This document shows positions 18,741 to 27,943 of a stretch of 64,000 nucleotides of DNA, piece after piece. The notes under the pieces are model-generated. The model was not told the DNA's origin. It saw nothing but the letters and a program-made list of their open reading frames with translations, and made no database searches. Origin of the DNA: JARYLZ01 sp964388275 (GTDB lineage: Bacteria > Bacteroidota > Ignavibacteria > SZUA-365); NCBI GenBank assembly GCA_964388275.1, contig CAYLZD010000007.1, forward strand, positions 89,707-153,706. Reading direction: 5' to 3'. Every line of letters begins with the position of its first letter. Position 1 is the first letter of the stretch. Both the position numbers and the translations under genes were made by a program.

Positions 18741-20105
18741 TCACTCCTCTCCGCCTTCCCGCAGCAGACCGTATTTTCTGATCTTGGTATACAGGTGACT
18801 TCTCTGTATATCCAGTTCTTCCGCGGTGCGGCTGACGTTCCATTGAAAACGTTCCAGCTGCCTTCGCAGAAACTCGGCTTCCGCCCTGTCCTTGAAATCC
18901 TGAAATGTCAAGTTGTCGCTCTCCGGAAAATGCGCCGGATCCACAGGGCCGGCCACATAGCGTTCGACGTCCTTCCTGCTTATGATGCCGGACGTGAGTA
19001 TGGACAAGCGCTCGACGGCGTTGCGCAACTCCCGGACATTGCCGGGCCAGTGCATGGATCTGAGCCGATCCAGGGCTTCCTCGTCCATCTCCCTCACGGG
19101 CAGACCGTTCTTGCGGGCCGTTTCCCTGAGGAAATGAGCCACGAGCACGGGAATGTCTTCCCGCCTGTCGCGCAGCGGTGGAACATTTATCGGAATAACG
19201 TTGAGACGATGGTATAAGTCCTCTCTGAAACGGTTCTCCCGGATCTCGTCCGGCAGAATTTTGTTGGTCGCGGCCAGCACGCGAACGTCGACTGTAATGC
19301 GCCGATTTCCGCCGACGCGTTCGAAGTTGCCCTCCTCCAGTATCCTGAGAACTTTCGCCTGGGCGGACTGGCTCATGTCACCTATCTCGTCCAGGAATAT
19401 CGTGCCCGGATGCGCCTGCTCGAATTTGCCGATACGTTGAGACGTCGCTCCAGTAAACGCCCCTTTCTCGTGTCCGAACAGTTCCGACTCGATGAGTTCG
19501 GCCGGTATGGCCGCGCAATTCACCTCGACAAACGGCTTGTCGGATCGCTTGCTTCCGCTGTGTACCGCGTGCGCCACGAGTTCCTTGCCGGTGCCGTTCT
19601 CGCCGGTGATCAGCACATAGGCCTCGGTCGGCGCGACCCTCCGGATGGTCGATATCATTTCCGCGATTGCTCGCGACGTGCCCAGGATTTCGCCCCCCGT
19701 CTGCATCTCCTCCCTCATGCGGAGGTTTTCCCTGAGCAGACGCGTCTGTGTGAATGCGTTCCGGAGAGTGATAAGGATTTTCTCCCTGTCGGGAGGTTTC
19801 GAGAGAAAGTCGAACGCCCCCTTTCTTGTCGCCTCCACGGCCGTCTCGAAGGTTCCATGTCCGGTGAGAATCACTACCGGCAACGAAGCGTCCAATTCCC
19901 GTATGCGCTCGAGGGTCTCGAGTCCGTCGAGACCCTGCATCTTGATGTCGAGGAGCACGGCGTCCATGACGGAGGATCTCACGAGATCCAGCGCGGCCGT
20001 GCCGCTCTCCGCGTCCACTACCGAGTATCCCTCGTATTCGAGTGTCATGCGCAGCATGTCGCGTATGCTTCGCTCGTCGTCAACGACCAGAATTCGTTCT
20101 TTCAT
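18741..20105 (-). CDS. Sigma-54-dependent response regulator (NtrC family)
   Basis: The 454-aa protein has three domains. The receiver (1-120) has DDE near the start, phospho-acceptor Asp in VLLDIKM and the KP switch lysine. The AAA+ domain has GENGTGKELVAHAVH, the sigma-54 contact loop ELFGHEKGAFTGA, FLDEIGDMS and RVLAATNK. A Fis-type helix-turn-helix lies at the C-terminus (WNVSRTAEELDIQRSHLYTKIRKYGL). It activates sigma-54 promoters when phosphorylated. No histidine kinase is adjacent, so it is an orphan here. It overlaps the unknown exported-protein gene by 26 bases. Confidence 0.95.
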   Translation of the reverse strand: MKERILVVDDERSIRDMLRMTLEYEGYSVVDAESGTAALDLVRSSVMDAVLLDIKMQGLDGLETLERIRELDASLPVVILTGHGTFETAVEATRKGAFDFLSKPPDREKILITLRNAFTQTRLLRENLRMREEMQTGGEILGTSRAIAEMISTIRRVAPTEAYVLITGENGTGKELVAHAVHSGSKRSDKPFVEVNCAAIPAELIESELFGHEKGAFTGATSQRIGKFEQAHPGTIFLDEIGDMSQSAQAKVLRILEEGNFERVGGNRRITVDVRVLAATNKILPDEIRENRFREDLYHRLNVIPINVPPLRDRREDIPVLVAHFLRETARKNGLPVREMDEEALDRLRSMHWPGNVRELRNAVERLSILTSGIISRKDVERYVAGPVDPAHFPESDNLTFQDFKDRAEAEFLRRQLERFQWNVSRTAEELDIQRSHLYTKIRKYGLLREGGEE

Positions 20106-20796
20106 CTTCCGTTCCGATTACATCAGCGTGAAGTTGCATGATTGTCGACGGCAGCGCATCCGGATCTTTCATCAGCGCTTCCCCGAAAAGCGATCCGACT
20201 CTGTTGGCCCTCAAATCACGTTCATCATGGAAACCCGCGAGGGCGAAGACGCTTTCAGCCGCTTCCACGAGCCGGCCGGCGAGTTCGGTATAAGGTTTGT
20301 GCTTGAGCAGACATTGAAGCCAGGCGGAACCGAAGATGTGCGGGAGCTTGTCGCGGTCCCCTTCCGGCGGTGTGTCGGCAAAGAGCAGCGAAGGCAGCCG
20401 CTCGAGGCGCCTGGCGAAATCCGACTCGGTTTCGGTCGAAACCGGAATGTTCACGGATAGGCCGAGAAGCGGCAGCACGGCCGGAAAGCGCCTGTACGGC
20501 AGTGTGGCGATGCTGGAGATCAGCAGCGCATCGCGCACGTCTCCCTCGGCCACGCGCACCGCTTCGAGGTAGATCCTGTCCAACTGCCGCCGGTGCGCGG
20601 GCACGGTGGCTTCGCGCGGAGGCGGCAGTCTCATAATGGTTTCCTTGAGCATCCTGACGCCTCGGACAAGAGGCGCAGCCGGCAGATGAACGGGCAAGAA
20701 ACCGCGAACAGGCGTAGCGTGCTGGCCGGAGGCGGCGCCCGCTAGGGGCAGCAGAGCCGCTTGTATGCAAAGCTGCAGCGCGTGAACGCGTCTCAT
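20080..20796 (-). CDS. Exported protein of unknown function
   Basis: The 238-aa product begins with a hydrophobic stretch (LQLCIQAALLPLAGAASG) and probable cleavage before QHATP, again leaving Gln as first residue. The mature part is helical with repeated acidic/basic patches and no motif I recognise. Its ATG overlaps the carboxyltransferase stop by one base (TGATG), and it runs 26 bases into the regulator gene, so the three are almost certainly one transcript. Given that an uncharacterised exported protein separates an enzyme and a response regulator, a sensory or envelope role is possible but unsupported. Confidence 0.7.
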   Translation of the reverse strand: MRRVHALQLCIQAALLPLAGAASGQHATPVRGFLPVHLPAAPLVRGVRMLKETIMRLPPPREATVPAHRRQLDRIYLEAVRVAEGDVRDALLISSIATLPYRRFPAVLPLLGLSVNIPVSTETESDFARRLERLPSLLFADTPPEGDRDKLPHIFGSAWLQCLLKHKPYTELAGRLVEAAESVFALAGFHDERDLRANRVGSLFGEALMKDPDALPSTIMQLHADVIGTEDERTNSGR

Positions 20797-22436
20797 CAGG
20801 TCTGCAGAACTCCCGGATTGAAGCGCGGAATGTCGGGATTGTTGTCCGCGATTGCGATGCAGCGCGATATGACGGCCCTCGTGTCACGAGGATCTATTAT
20901 CGCATCCACCCAGAGGCGTGCGGCGGCGTGATAAGGACTCGCCTGCTCTGCGTAACGGTCCTTTATGGCCTTCAGCTGCTCTTTCTTTTCCTCTTCGGTC
21001 AATTCCCTGCCGGCCGCGCGCATCTGTCCCAGACGGATGTCGAGCAATGTGTTGCTCGCCTGTGCGCCTCCCATCACGGAGATCTGCGCCGTCGGCCAGG
21101 CGAAAATGAAACGCGGATCATATGCCTTGCCGCACATGGCATAATTCCCGGCGCCGTAGCTGTTTCCCGCGATCACCGTTATTTTGGGAACAACGCTGTT
21201 GGCCACGGCATTCACCATTTTTGCGCCGTCCTTAATAATGCCGCCATGCTCGGCCTTGCTTCCGACCATGAACCCTGTGACGTCCTGAATAAACACTAGG
21301 GGAATCTTTTTTTGATTGCAGTTCATTATGAAACGGCTCGCCTTGTCGGCGCTGTCGCTGTAGATGACGCCGCCGATTTGCATTTCCCCCCTTCCATTTC
21401 GCACGACTCCGCGCTGGTTGGCCACTATGCCGCAGGCCCAGCCGTCCACGCGCGCATATGCGCAGATGATCGTCCGGCCGTATTCCGGCTTGTACTCGAC
21501 GAATTCGTTATTGTCGACGATGCGTTTGACGATTTCCATGGTGTCGAAAGGCCGGTTTCGATCCCTCGGTATCGTTCCCAGCATCTCATCCGTCGAAAAC
21601 TCCGGGTCGGAGGGCGCGATCCTGTTGAAACCCGCCTTCGGGAAAGCGCCGATCTTGGAAACCAGATCTCTAATGGCCCGCAGCGCTGTTTCATCGTCGG
21701 GCATGCGATAATCCGTCACTCCGCTGAGGGATGAATGGACCATCGCGCCTCCCAGGCGTTCGTTATCGATCTCCTCGCCGATCGCGGCCTTGACCAGATG
21801 CGCGCCTGCCAGAAAAACACTGCCCGTTCCCTCCACTATCATGGCCTCATCGCTCATGATCGGCAGATATGCTCCGCCCGCGACGCAATACCCCATTATC
21901 GCGGCTATCTGTACTATTCCCAATGACGACATGACGGCGTTGTTGCGGAATATTCTGCCGAAATGCTCCTTGTCGGGAAAGATTTCGTCCTGCATCGGCA
22001 AAAAAACTCCGGCGGAATCGACCAGATAAATTATCGGAAGCCGATTCTCGATGGCAATCTCCTGTGCCCTGAGGTTTTTCTTCACGGTGATGGGGAACCA
22101 AGCGCCCGCCTTGACGGTGGCATCGTTGGCGACGATCACGCACTCGCGGCCGTGAATTTTCCCGATGCCGAATACCGTGCCCGACGATGGGGCGCCGCCG
22201 TATTCTTCGTACATGCCGTACGCGGCAAACAATCCTATTTCAAAAAAATCCAATTGAGCATCGACAAGGGCGTGTATCCTCTCTCTTGCCGTCAATTTGC
22301 CGCGCGAGTGATGCCGTTCCACCGCCTTCTTTCCTCCGCCGGACTTGACCTCCGCTTCACGAGCCCTCAATATTCGCAATGAGTTTTTGTGCGCATCCTC
22401 GTTCTCGAGAAATGCTGAATTGGGTTGACCGTTCAT
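20796..22436 (-). CDS. Acyl-CoA carboxylase carboxyltransferase subunit (propionyl- or methylcrotonyl-CoA type)
   Basis: The protein transfers carboxyl from carboxybiotin to an acyl-CoA. It shows the two crotonase-like halves of the beta subunit: RGKLTARERIHALVD, IYLVDSAGVFLPMQDEIFPD, GGAYLPIMSDEAMIVEGTGSVFLAG, then GFMVGSKAEHGGIIKDGAKMVNAVANS and GNSYGAGNYAMCGKAYDPRF. The overall pattern is closest to the methylcrotonyl-CoA carboxylase beta group, but propionyl-CoA carboxylase is an alternative, supported by the epimerase gene in the window. The ATG at 22436 (546 aa) is preferred over an in-frame TTG at 22502, which coincides with the -33 element of a promoter-like sequence. No biotin carboxylase or carrier subunit is adjacent. 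Confidence 0.9.
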   Translation of the reverse strand: MNGQPNSAFLENEDAHKNSLRILRAREAEVKSGGGKKAVERHHSRGKLTARERIHALVDAQLDFFEIGLFAAYGMYEEYGGAPSSGTVFGIGKIHGRECVIVANDATVKAGAWFPITVKKNLRAQEIAIENRLPIIYLVDSAGVFLPMQDEIFPDKEHFGRIFRNNAVMSSLGIVQIAAIMGYCVAGGAYLPIMSDEAMIVEGTGSVFLAGAHLVKAAIGEEIDNERLGGAMVHSSLSGVTDYRMPDDETALRAIRDLVSKIGAFPKAGFNRIAPSDPEFSTDEMLGTIPRDRNRPFDTMEIVKRIVDNNEFVEYKPEYGRTIICAYARVDGWACGIVANQRGVVRNGRGEMQIGGVIYSDSADKASRFIMNCNQKKIPLVFIQDVTGFMVGSKAEHGGIIKDGAKMVNAVANSVVPKITVIAGNSYGAGNYAMCGKAYDPRFIFAWPTAQISVMGGAQASNTLLDIRLGQMRAAGRELTEEEKKEQLKAIKDRYAEQASPYHAAARLWVDAIIDPRDTRAVISRCIAIADNNPDIPRFNPGVLQT

Positions 22437-22471
22437 GAGCAATGTATTTGTTTGAATGCCGGCGTTTCTCT

Positions 22472-22502
22472 GAAAGATACCTCGCGGTGAGAACAGGGAC
22501 AA
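22472..22502 (-). promoter_or_regulatory. Candidate Bacteroidota-type promoter for the carboxyltransferase operon
   Basis: On the minus strand TTG (22502-22500), a 20-base spacer and TATCTTTC (22479-22472) fit the -33/-7 pattern. Transcription would start about 30 bases before the ATG at 22436. This favours the shorter protein start. Confidence 0.45.
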
Positions 22503-22572
22503 GGAACAAGACCGGAGCCCGGCTATCGACCGTCTCGTCCGTCGCGCATGCGTTCATATCCCCGCATTTTCA

Positions 22573-22580
22573 TATTTTTG
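22573..22580 (+). promoter_or_regulatory. Possible -7 element upstream of the OppD-like gene
   Basis: TATTTTTG is a perfect TAnnTTTG match lying 59 bases before the start codon, but no TTG or TTTG is present at the usual upstream spacing. Weak evidence. Confidence 0.25.
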
Positions 22581-22638
22581 AATCGTATGCTCGGCGACAG
22601 GGCCGAACTTCCGTTAAACACAGCATCATCATACGAAA

Positions 22639-23613
22639 TTGCCCGTCCTGCAGGTCCAAAATCTGAAGGCCGTTTTCGATACGAAGGACGGCGCAGCCGT
22701 CGCGGCTCAAAATGTGTCGTTCTCGATAGGACGGGGCGAAACTCTCGGCCTCGTCGGCGAATCCGGCTGCGGAAAGACGGTAACCGCCCTGTCAGTACTC
22801 AGACTGCTTCCACATCCCGGACGGATAGAATCAGGCGCGATCCTGTTCCACGATACGGATCTCGTGAAATTGCCCGAGAAAGAATTGCGGAGGATCAGGG
22901 GCAACAGAATTTCGATGGTTTTCCAGGAACCGATGACGTCGTTGAATCCGGTCTTCCGGGTCGGCACTCAGTTAGAGGAAGTTCTGCTCCATCATAAGCA
23001 TATGACTAAACGGGAAGCGAGGGAACGCTCCGAGGAATTCCTACTCCATGTCGGAGTCCCCGATCCCCGAAGAATCATGCGCGCGTATCCGCATCAACTT
23101 TCGGGAGGACTCAGGCAGCGGGCTCTGATAGCGATGAGCCTTTTATGCATACCGGACTTGCTGATTGCCGATGAACCCACCACCGCGGTCGACGTCACGG
23201 TGCAGTTGCAGATCGTGGCGCTGCTGAGGACGTTGAAATCGGAATTCGGAATGGCGGTGCTGTTCATTTCACATGATCTGTCCGTTGTGGCCGAGTCATG
23301 CGAGACGGTGGCCATCATGTATGCTTCGCGAATTGTAGAAATGGCCCCTTCGACGAGCTTGTTCAACGCACCCTTGCATCCTTACACACTCGGACTGCTG
23401 AAATCCATACCATCCCGGCATCCGGCCGGAGGTCGGCTTTCGGTCATCGAGGGACAGGTGCCTCGGCCGACGCATTATCCGAGAGGGTGCAATTTCGCTC
23501 CCCGATGCGCCTTCGCTACCGAGCAGTGCATTCTCCATGATCCGTTGTTGGAAACCGTCGACGACGATCGCAAGGTAGCGTGCTGGAACTGGAAACAGTC
23601 CGTAGTGGTTTGA
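22639..23613 (+). CDS. OppD/DppD-type peptide ABC transporter ATP-binding protein
   Basis: This 324-aa ATPase would energise oligopeptide or dipeptide import. It has the Walker A GESGCGKT, Q-loop VFQEPMTSLNP, signature LSGGLRQRALIAMSL, Walker B LLIADEPTTAVD and H-loop ISHDLS, then the C-terminal oligopeptide extension with the cysteine pattern (RGCNFAPRCAFATEQC) near its end. A stop codon at 22615 and the absence of any ATG or GTG before the conserved region make the TTG at 22639 the likely start. No permease, binding protein or OppF partner is adjacent, so its membrane partners must be elsewhere. Confidence 0.9.
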   Translation: MPVLQVQNLKAVFDTKDGAAVAAQNVSFSIGRGETLGLVGESGCGKTVTALSVLRLLPHPGRIESGAILFHDTDLVKLPEKELRRIRGNRISMVFQEPMTSLNPVFRVGTQLEEVLLHHKHMTKREARERSEEFLLHVGVPDPRRIMRAYPHQLSGGLRQRALIAMSLLCIPDLLIADEPTTAVDVTVQLQIVALLRTLKSEFGMAVLFISHDLSVVAESCETVAIMYASRIVEMAPSTSLFNAPLHPYTLGLLKSIPSRHPAGGRLSVIEGQVPRPTHYPRGCNFAPRCAFATEQCILHDPLLETVDDDRKVACWNWKQSVVV

Positions 23614-23757
23614 TATGTCATGGTAAGGCACGATTACAACCTTGCGTCACGATTGTCCCGGCCTTCTCTGCCGTCGACTGTGCGCCCTTCACGGCGGATC
23701 GCGGAGCGGCACTCTCGCGTCCGGAGAGAACGAACCATCGAGCCGCAGGCAACTGCA

Positions 23758-23788
23758 TTGTTTTTGAACACATCGGCTGATATCATTA
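23758..23788 (+). promoter_or_regulatory. Possible Bacteroidota-type promoter for the metallopeptidase gene
   Basis: TTG (23758-23760), a 20-base spacer and TATCATTA (23781-23788) give six of eight matches to the -7 consensus at the same spacing as other candidates here. It would leave a leader of about 48 bases. The remainder of 23614-23842 holds nothing convincing. Confidence 0.33.
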
Positions 23789-23842
23789 ACGATGCTTAGA
23801 ACGCATCCATAGCGCGAATATTTCCAAACTCAAGAGGCATTC

Positions 23843-26800
23843 ATGGCAAGAATACTCCCGACTGTTTTAATTGCCGCTCTTTTAGGCGCGGCTTCGGCGC
23901 AAGCTCATAACGAAACACAGGGCGCCGTTCCGCTGCCGGACGAGCGTTTTATTCCGGGCAGAACGCATTACGGCCAGGGCATGGCGATGGCGAAGTCGAA
24001 TGCCGCGTTTGTCCGCTTCGCCGATGCGCATCCGGCCTGGCAATTCAGTCCGGATCCGTTCACCGGGGCGATACATCGGGCATGGGGCGACGGAATCCGC
24101 ATCACCGGCTTCCCCTCGATCAACCTTCTCAACGCGCCTGCAGCCGGACGCCGATTCATAGCTGATTACGCCGACGTGCTTCGCGCACGGCCTTCAGATC
24201 TCAGGATGCTGTACTCCGAAATTGCCGGCGGTAAAGTATACCAAAAACACATACAGACTTTCAAAGGTTTCGACGTGCTCCACTCGGAAGTGGACCTCAG
24301 GATATCACTCGACGGGAAGGTTTTCATGTTCGGTTCGGATTTTCATCCGAACATAGACCTGGACGTCAACCCATCGCTCGGTGTGGAAGCGGCCCGCGCC
24401 TTTTCGAACGCCGGGCTCGCGGAGCCGGTTCCGAATGACAGGATATCGGAGGGGACGCTGCTCATACTTCCTTTGCGCTTCCCCTCCCGCACCGAATACC
24501 GGCTCGTCTATCGATTCCGCGCTGAGGCATCCGACGAGGTAGTCTGGGAAACTCATGTCGACGCGCACAGCGGCGCAGTGGTATGGCGCAGAAACCTAGT
24601 CATGAACGCCCACAACAGTCCCGATTACCCGGTCAGGGCTTCCGCCAACGTTGTCAACGGGCGTGTAACTATCGACGTTTCGGTTGATTCATGGTTCGTC
24701 GGTTCGAGCACGCAACCCCTCGCTAACGCGTACATCAATATCGGCGGCCGGGAGCTGGTAACCGATTCCGATGGACGTTTCAGCGTTGATCTCGGGGCGG
24801 CCGCCACCGCGCCGGTTGTAACGCGATTGGCGGGGCCGTTCGCCATCGCCAGGCGCGCCGACTCGACGGCTTCAGTTCGCAACGCCCGGCAAACCACTAC
24901 CGCAATCGCCGGACAGGAACTGAACCTGCACTGGGACAACACGAATTCAGTCGCCTCGGAAAGAAACGTTTTTTTCCACATGAATGCCGTTCACACTTTC
25001 CTCAGGAGTATGGACGAATCGGACGTGCTTTCGGCGATGGATCGCCAATTGACCGGCGTCGTGAACATCAACAATTCCTGCAACGCGTTCTGGGATCCTT
25101 CGAAACAGACTATCAATTTTTACAAGGAAAGCGGGGAATGCGGCAACACGGGCGAGATCGCCGATGTGATAATACACGAATTCGGTCACGGGGTGAACCA
25201 GTTCATGTATGTGAAACTGCGCGGCACTTCCATGCGCAACGGGGCGTTGAGCGAAGCCACGGCCGACATTCTCGCCAACATGCTTCGCGACGATCCGCGA
25301 ATTGGAATCGGCTTCAGGAAATCCGGACCGAACGAGGGCACGATACGCAATTCCAACAACAACAAGGTGTACCCGAAGGATCTCGTATACGAAATACATG
25401 ACGACGGCATGATCCTTACCGGCGCCGCCTGGGATATGCGCAAGGCCGTCGGGCTCGAGACCGCCAGACGACTGACTCATTTCGCGAAGTACGGCACCCC
25501 GGACGGTACCTCCGCCGGAGAAGCGTTCGCAGATTACTTCATCGAAATACTAGTCGCCGACGACGACGACGGAAATCTCGCCAACGGCACTCCCAATTCC
25601 TCGCTGATCATACCCGCATTCGTCAAACACGGCATCCCGGCATCCGGCATGTCCATCTACCACGACTACGTGAGGGATCAGAACAGCGTCACGGAGCCGT
25701 ACGCGATCACCGGGGAAGCCATCGTCGCGCCTTCCATCAATCGCAATTACCTTTACATCCAGGAAGTGAAAGTCGTCTATACGACCGACGACTGGCAGAC
25801 GGAGGCGTCGGCGCCGCTGAGCATCGATCAGTCGACCCGGGCCATTTCCGGCTTCATTCCGCCTCAGAAAGCGGGTTCCATCTTGCGCTATTACCTGGAA
25901 GCAACCGACAATTTCGGCTCCACCTTCAGGGAACCTCTGGAGGCTCCGAACAAAGACTACCTGTTTCTCGTCGGTTTCGAATCGAAATACCTTCACGACG
26001 CGGAAGCGCAGGACGGATGGTCAGTGCTGTCGGAATGCGCCACGGGCAAGTGGGTGCGGATTAAGCCCATCGGAACATACAACACGGACCTCGGCGCTCC
26101 CCCGGACGTGCCATGGGTGCAGCCGAACGAGGACCACACTGTCGGAATCGGGAAAGACAAGTGCTGGGTCACGGGCAATGCGCAGGCCGCGCTCGGACTC
26201 GGTGAACAGGATGTAGACGAGGGTTACACAAACCTCAAGACACGCGCGATCGACCTTTCGACGATGCAGGAGCCGGTGCTCCGTTATTATCGCTGGTACT
26301 CAAACGACGCCGGCGCCAATCCCGGCATAGCCGCCTGGCTGGTGCGAGTATCGAGCGACGGCGGCCAGACATGGAAAGAAATCGAAAACACACATGCCGC
26401 CGACGCCGCGTGGCGGCCAAAAGTGTTTCGCATCCGGGACTTGGTCGAGCCGTCCGATAATTTCGTCGTCGAGTTCGTGGCCAGCGACAGTGTTATGGAC
26501 AAACAGAGCCTGGTAGAGGCGGCCGTCGACGATTTCGAGATCCTCGACATCAATCCGGCCCTTGTCGGGATCGCCGCGGCAACGCCGCACGAATTCGCTC
26601 TCGGACAGAATTACCCGAACCCTTTCAACCCGACGACCACCATAACATTCACCCTGCCCGAAGCCGGACGCGCAAGACTCATGGTGTATTCACCGCTCGG
26701 CGTGCTGCTGGGCGACATCGTCCACGGCGAATTCAGTGCAGGCACGCACAGAGCGCAATTCGACGCCTCGGCGCTGCCTTCCGGCTCCTATACATATGTT

Positions 26801-26851
26801 CTGGAAACACAGGCAGGCCGCATGTCGCGCTGCATGGTCGTCTTGAAATAA
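23843..26851 (+). CDS. Secreted zinc metallopeptidase with T9SS sorting domain (fungalysin/thermolysin-like)
   Basis: The 1002-aa protein has a signal peptide with predicted cleavage at ASA|QAHN. A propeptide-like region (residues 90-260) resembles the FTP/PepSY prodomains of M4 and M36 peptidases. The catalytic site is IIHEFGHGVNQ with ligands His445 and His449, base Glu446 and third ligand Glu471 in NGALSEATADI; EIHDDGMILTGAAWDMRK follows, as in fungalysins. After beta-sandwich regions (one near GWSVLSECATGKWVRI is adhesin-like), the C-terminus has FALGQNYPNPFNPTTT and ends GRMSRCMVVLK, a consensus T9SS type A domain. All catalytic residues are present, so it should be an active secreted or surface protease. 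Confidence 0.92.
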   Translation: MARILPTVLIAALLGAASAQAHNETQGAVPLPDERFIPGRTHYGQGMAMAKSNAAFVRFADAHPAWQFSPDPFTGAIHRAWGDGIRITGFPSINLLNAPAAGRRFIADYADVLRARPSDLRMLYSEIAGGKVYQKHIQTFKGFDVLHSEVDLRISLDGKVFMFGSDFHPNIDLDVNPSLGVEAARAFSNAGLAEPVPNDRISEGTLLILPLRFPSRTEYRLVYRFRAEASDEVVWETHVDAHSGAVVWRRNLVMNAHNSPDYPVRASANVVNGRVTIDVSVDSWFVGSSTQPLANAYINIGGRELVTDSDGRFSVDLGAAATAPVVTRLAGPFAIARRADSTASVRNARQTTTAIAGQELNLHWDNTNSVASERNVFFHMNAVHTFLRSMDESDVLSAMDRQLTGVVNINNSCNAFWDPSKQTINFYKESGECGNTGEIADVIIHEFGHGVNQFMYVKLRGTSMRNGALSEATADILANMLRDDPRIGIGFRKSGPNEGTIRNSNNNKVYPKDLVYEIHDDGMILTGAAWDMRKAVGLETARRLTHFAKYGTPDGTSAGEAFADYFIEILVADDDDGNLANGTPNSSLIIPAFVKHGIPASGMSIYHDYVRDQNSVTEPYAITGEAIVAPSINRNYLYIQEVKVVYTTDDWQTEASAPLSIDQSTRAISGFIPPQKAGSILRYYLEATDNFGSTFREPLEAPNKDYLFLVGFESKYLHDAEAQDGWSVLSECATGKWVRIKPIGTYNTDLGAPPDVPWVQPNEDHTVGIGKDKCWVTGNAQAALGLGEQDVDEGYTNLKTRAIDLSTMQEPVLRYYRWYSNDAGANPGIAAWLVRVSSDGGQTWKEIENTHAADAAWRPKVFRIRDLVEPSDNFVVEFVASDSVMDKQSLVEAAVDDFEILDINPALVGIAAATPHEFALGQNYPNPFNPTTTITFTLPEAGRARLMVYSPLGVLLGDIVHGEFSAGTHRAQFDASALPSGSYTYVLETQAGRMSRCMVVLK

Positions 26852-26872
26852 AACGCCTATTGTTTAGTTTGG

Positions 26873-26896
26873 GGCGGCCCGATAATCAGGGCCGCC
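26873..26896 (+). terminator. Stem-loop after the metallopeptidase gene
   Basis: GGCGGCCC and GGGCCGCC form a perfect 8-bp GC-rich stem with an 8-base loop, 21 bases after the stop. There is no following T-run, so it may be a processing or attenuation hairpin before the next gene rather than a full terminator. Confidence 0.42.
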
Positions 26897-26911
26897 TCAC
26901 TCGTGAATACA

Positions 26912-27943
26912 ATGCAGAAAATCCGGCTTTCGCAGACGGTGGCAGCAACCTCGGTGTTCGCCCTGAACTCGTGTCTAATCCTTGCGGTCTTCATCGGTCC
27001 GTCCTGTTCGAAAGAAGCGCCCGACACCGGGAATCCCGCGCCCCGCATGCAATTCGCGGCTCCCGGCTCCGTCCCGGATTTCTCGGGAGACAGGGCGTTC
27101 GAGTTGATCGTAAAACAGGTTTCGTTCGGACCGCGCAATCCCAACAGCCGGGGCCACGATTCCTGCCTGGACTTTCTCCGGTCTTTTTTACTTCCCCTGG
27201 CCGATACCGTGTCGGTGCAAAACTTCGAATTTCCCGGCTACGACGGCGAGACGCTGCGACTTGCGAATGTCGTCGCCTCCTTCAAACCGGAGGCCGCGGC
27301 ACGTATCGTCCTCTGCGCGCATTGGGACACGCGACCAAGAGCCGACAGGGAGGAGGATCCGGCCAAGGCCATGCTCCCGATTCCCGGCGCAAATGACGGC
27401 GCAAGCGGCACGGCCGTCTTGCTTCACCTGGCCGAAATCTTCGCCGATGCCAAACCCGATATAGGCGTGGATCTGGTATTCTTCGACGCGGAGGATTATG
27501 GAAAGGAAGGAGAGGAAGCGATGTATTGCATCGGAAGCAAGTACTTCGCCGCGAATCTGGCGCCTTCCTACAAGCCCTTCTTCGGCGTCCTGCTCGACCT
27601 TGTCGGCGATCACGAAGCCGTCTTTCCGCAGGAGGAAAATTCGGTCAGGTTCGCCGGAGACATAGTCAAGCTCATCTGGTCGTCGGCGGCGACTCTGGGG
27701 ATTCCGAACTTCAAAGTGAAGGCGCACGGCGCAATACTCGACGATCACATGCCGCTGAACACGACGGCGGGAATCAAAACAGCCAACATCATCGACGCAG
27801 AACTCATCGGACATAAGTCTCTGAATTCGCGAAGGCAATACTGGCATACGCATGGCGACACGCCGGCGAATTGCTCCCCTTCCACGCTCGGCAGGGTCGG
27901 TAAAGTCCTGCTCCATGTGGTGTACGGCGTCAAGGCCGTCTGA
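26912..27943 (+). CDS. M28-family glutaminyl-peptide cyclotransferase-like lipoprotein
   Basis: The fold and motifs match M28 glutaminyl cyclases, which convert N-terminal Gln to pyroglutamate. Visible are CAHWDTRPRA, the zinc-site Asp162 in GANDGASGT, the Glu194-Asp195 pair in FFDAEDYGKEG, ILDDHMPLNTT and the final His312 in YWHTHGDTPAN. An ordinary aminopeptidase is less likely because of the HWDTRP, DDHMP and WHTxxDT cluster. A hydrophobic N-terminus with Cys at 32 (IGPSC) or 21 (LNSC) suggests lipoprotein anchoring. An in-frame GTG at 26903 is an alternative start. Its stop overlaps prmA. Many exported proteins in the window are predicted to start with Gln after cleavage, which would make them substrates. 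Confidence 0.87.
   Translation: MQKIRLSQTVAATSVFALNSCLILAVFIGPSCSKEAPDTGNPAPRMQFAAPGSVPDFSGDRAFELIVKQVSFGPRNPNSRGHDSCLDFLRSFLLPLADTVSVQNFEFPGYDGETLRLANVVASFKPEAAARIVLCAHWDTRPRADREEDPAKAMLPIPGANDGASGTAVLLHLAEIFADAKPDIGVDLVFFDAEDYGKEGEEAMYCIGSKYFAANLAPSYKPFFGVLLDLVGDHEAVFPQEENSVRFAGDIVKLIWSSAATLGIPNFKVKAHGAILDDHMPLNTTAGIKTANIIDAELIGHKSLNSRRQYWHTHGDTPANCSPSTLGRVGKVLLHVVYGVKAV

Noticed and set aside
22437..22502. Upstream TTG start for the carboxyltransferase
   Set aside because: The TTG coincides with the -33 element of a promoter candidate, and the added residues are not family-like.
23747..23762. Sigma-54-like sequence AGGCAA-N5-TTGTT
   Set aside because: The invariant GC of the -12 element is GT, so the core rule fails.
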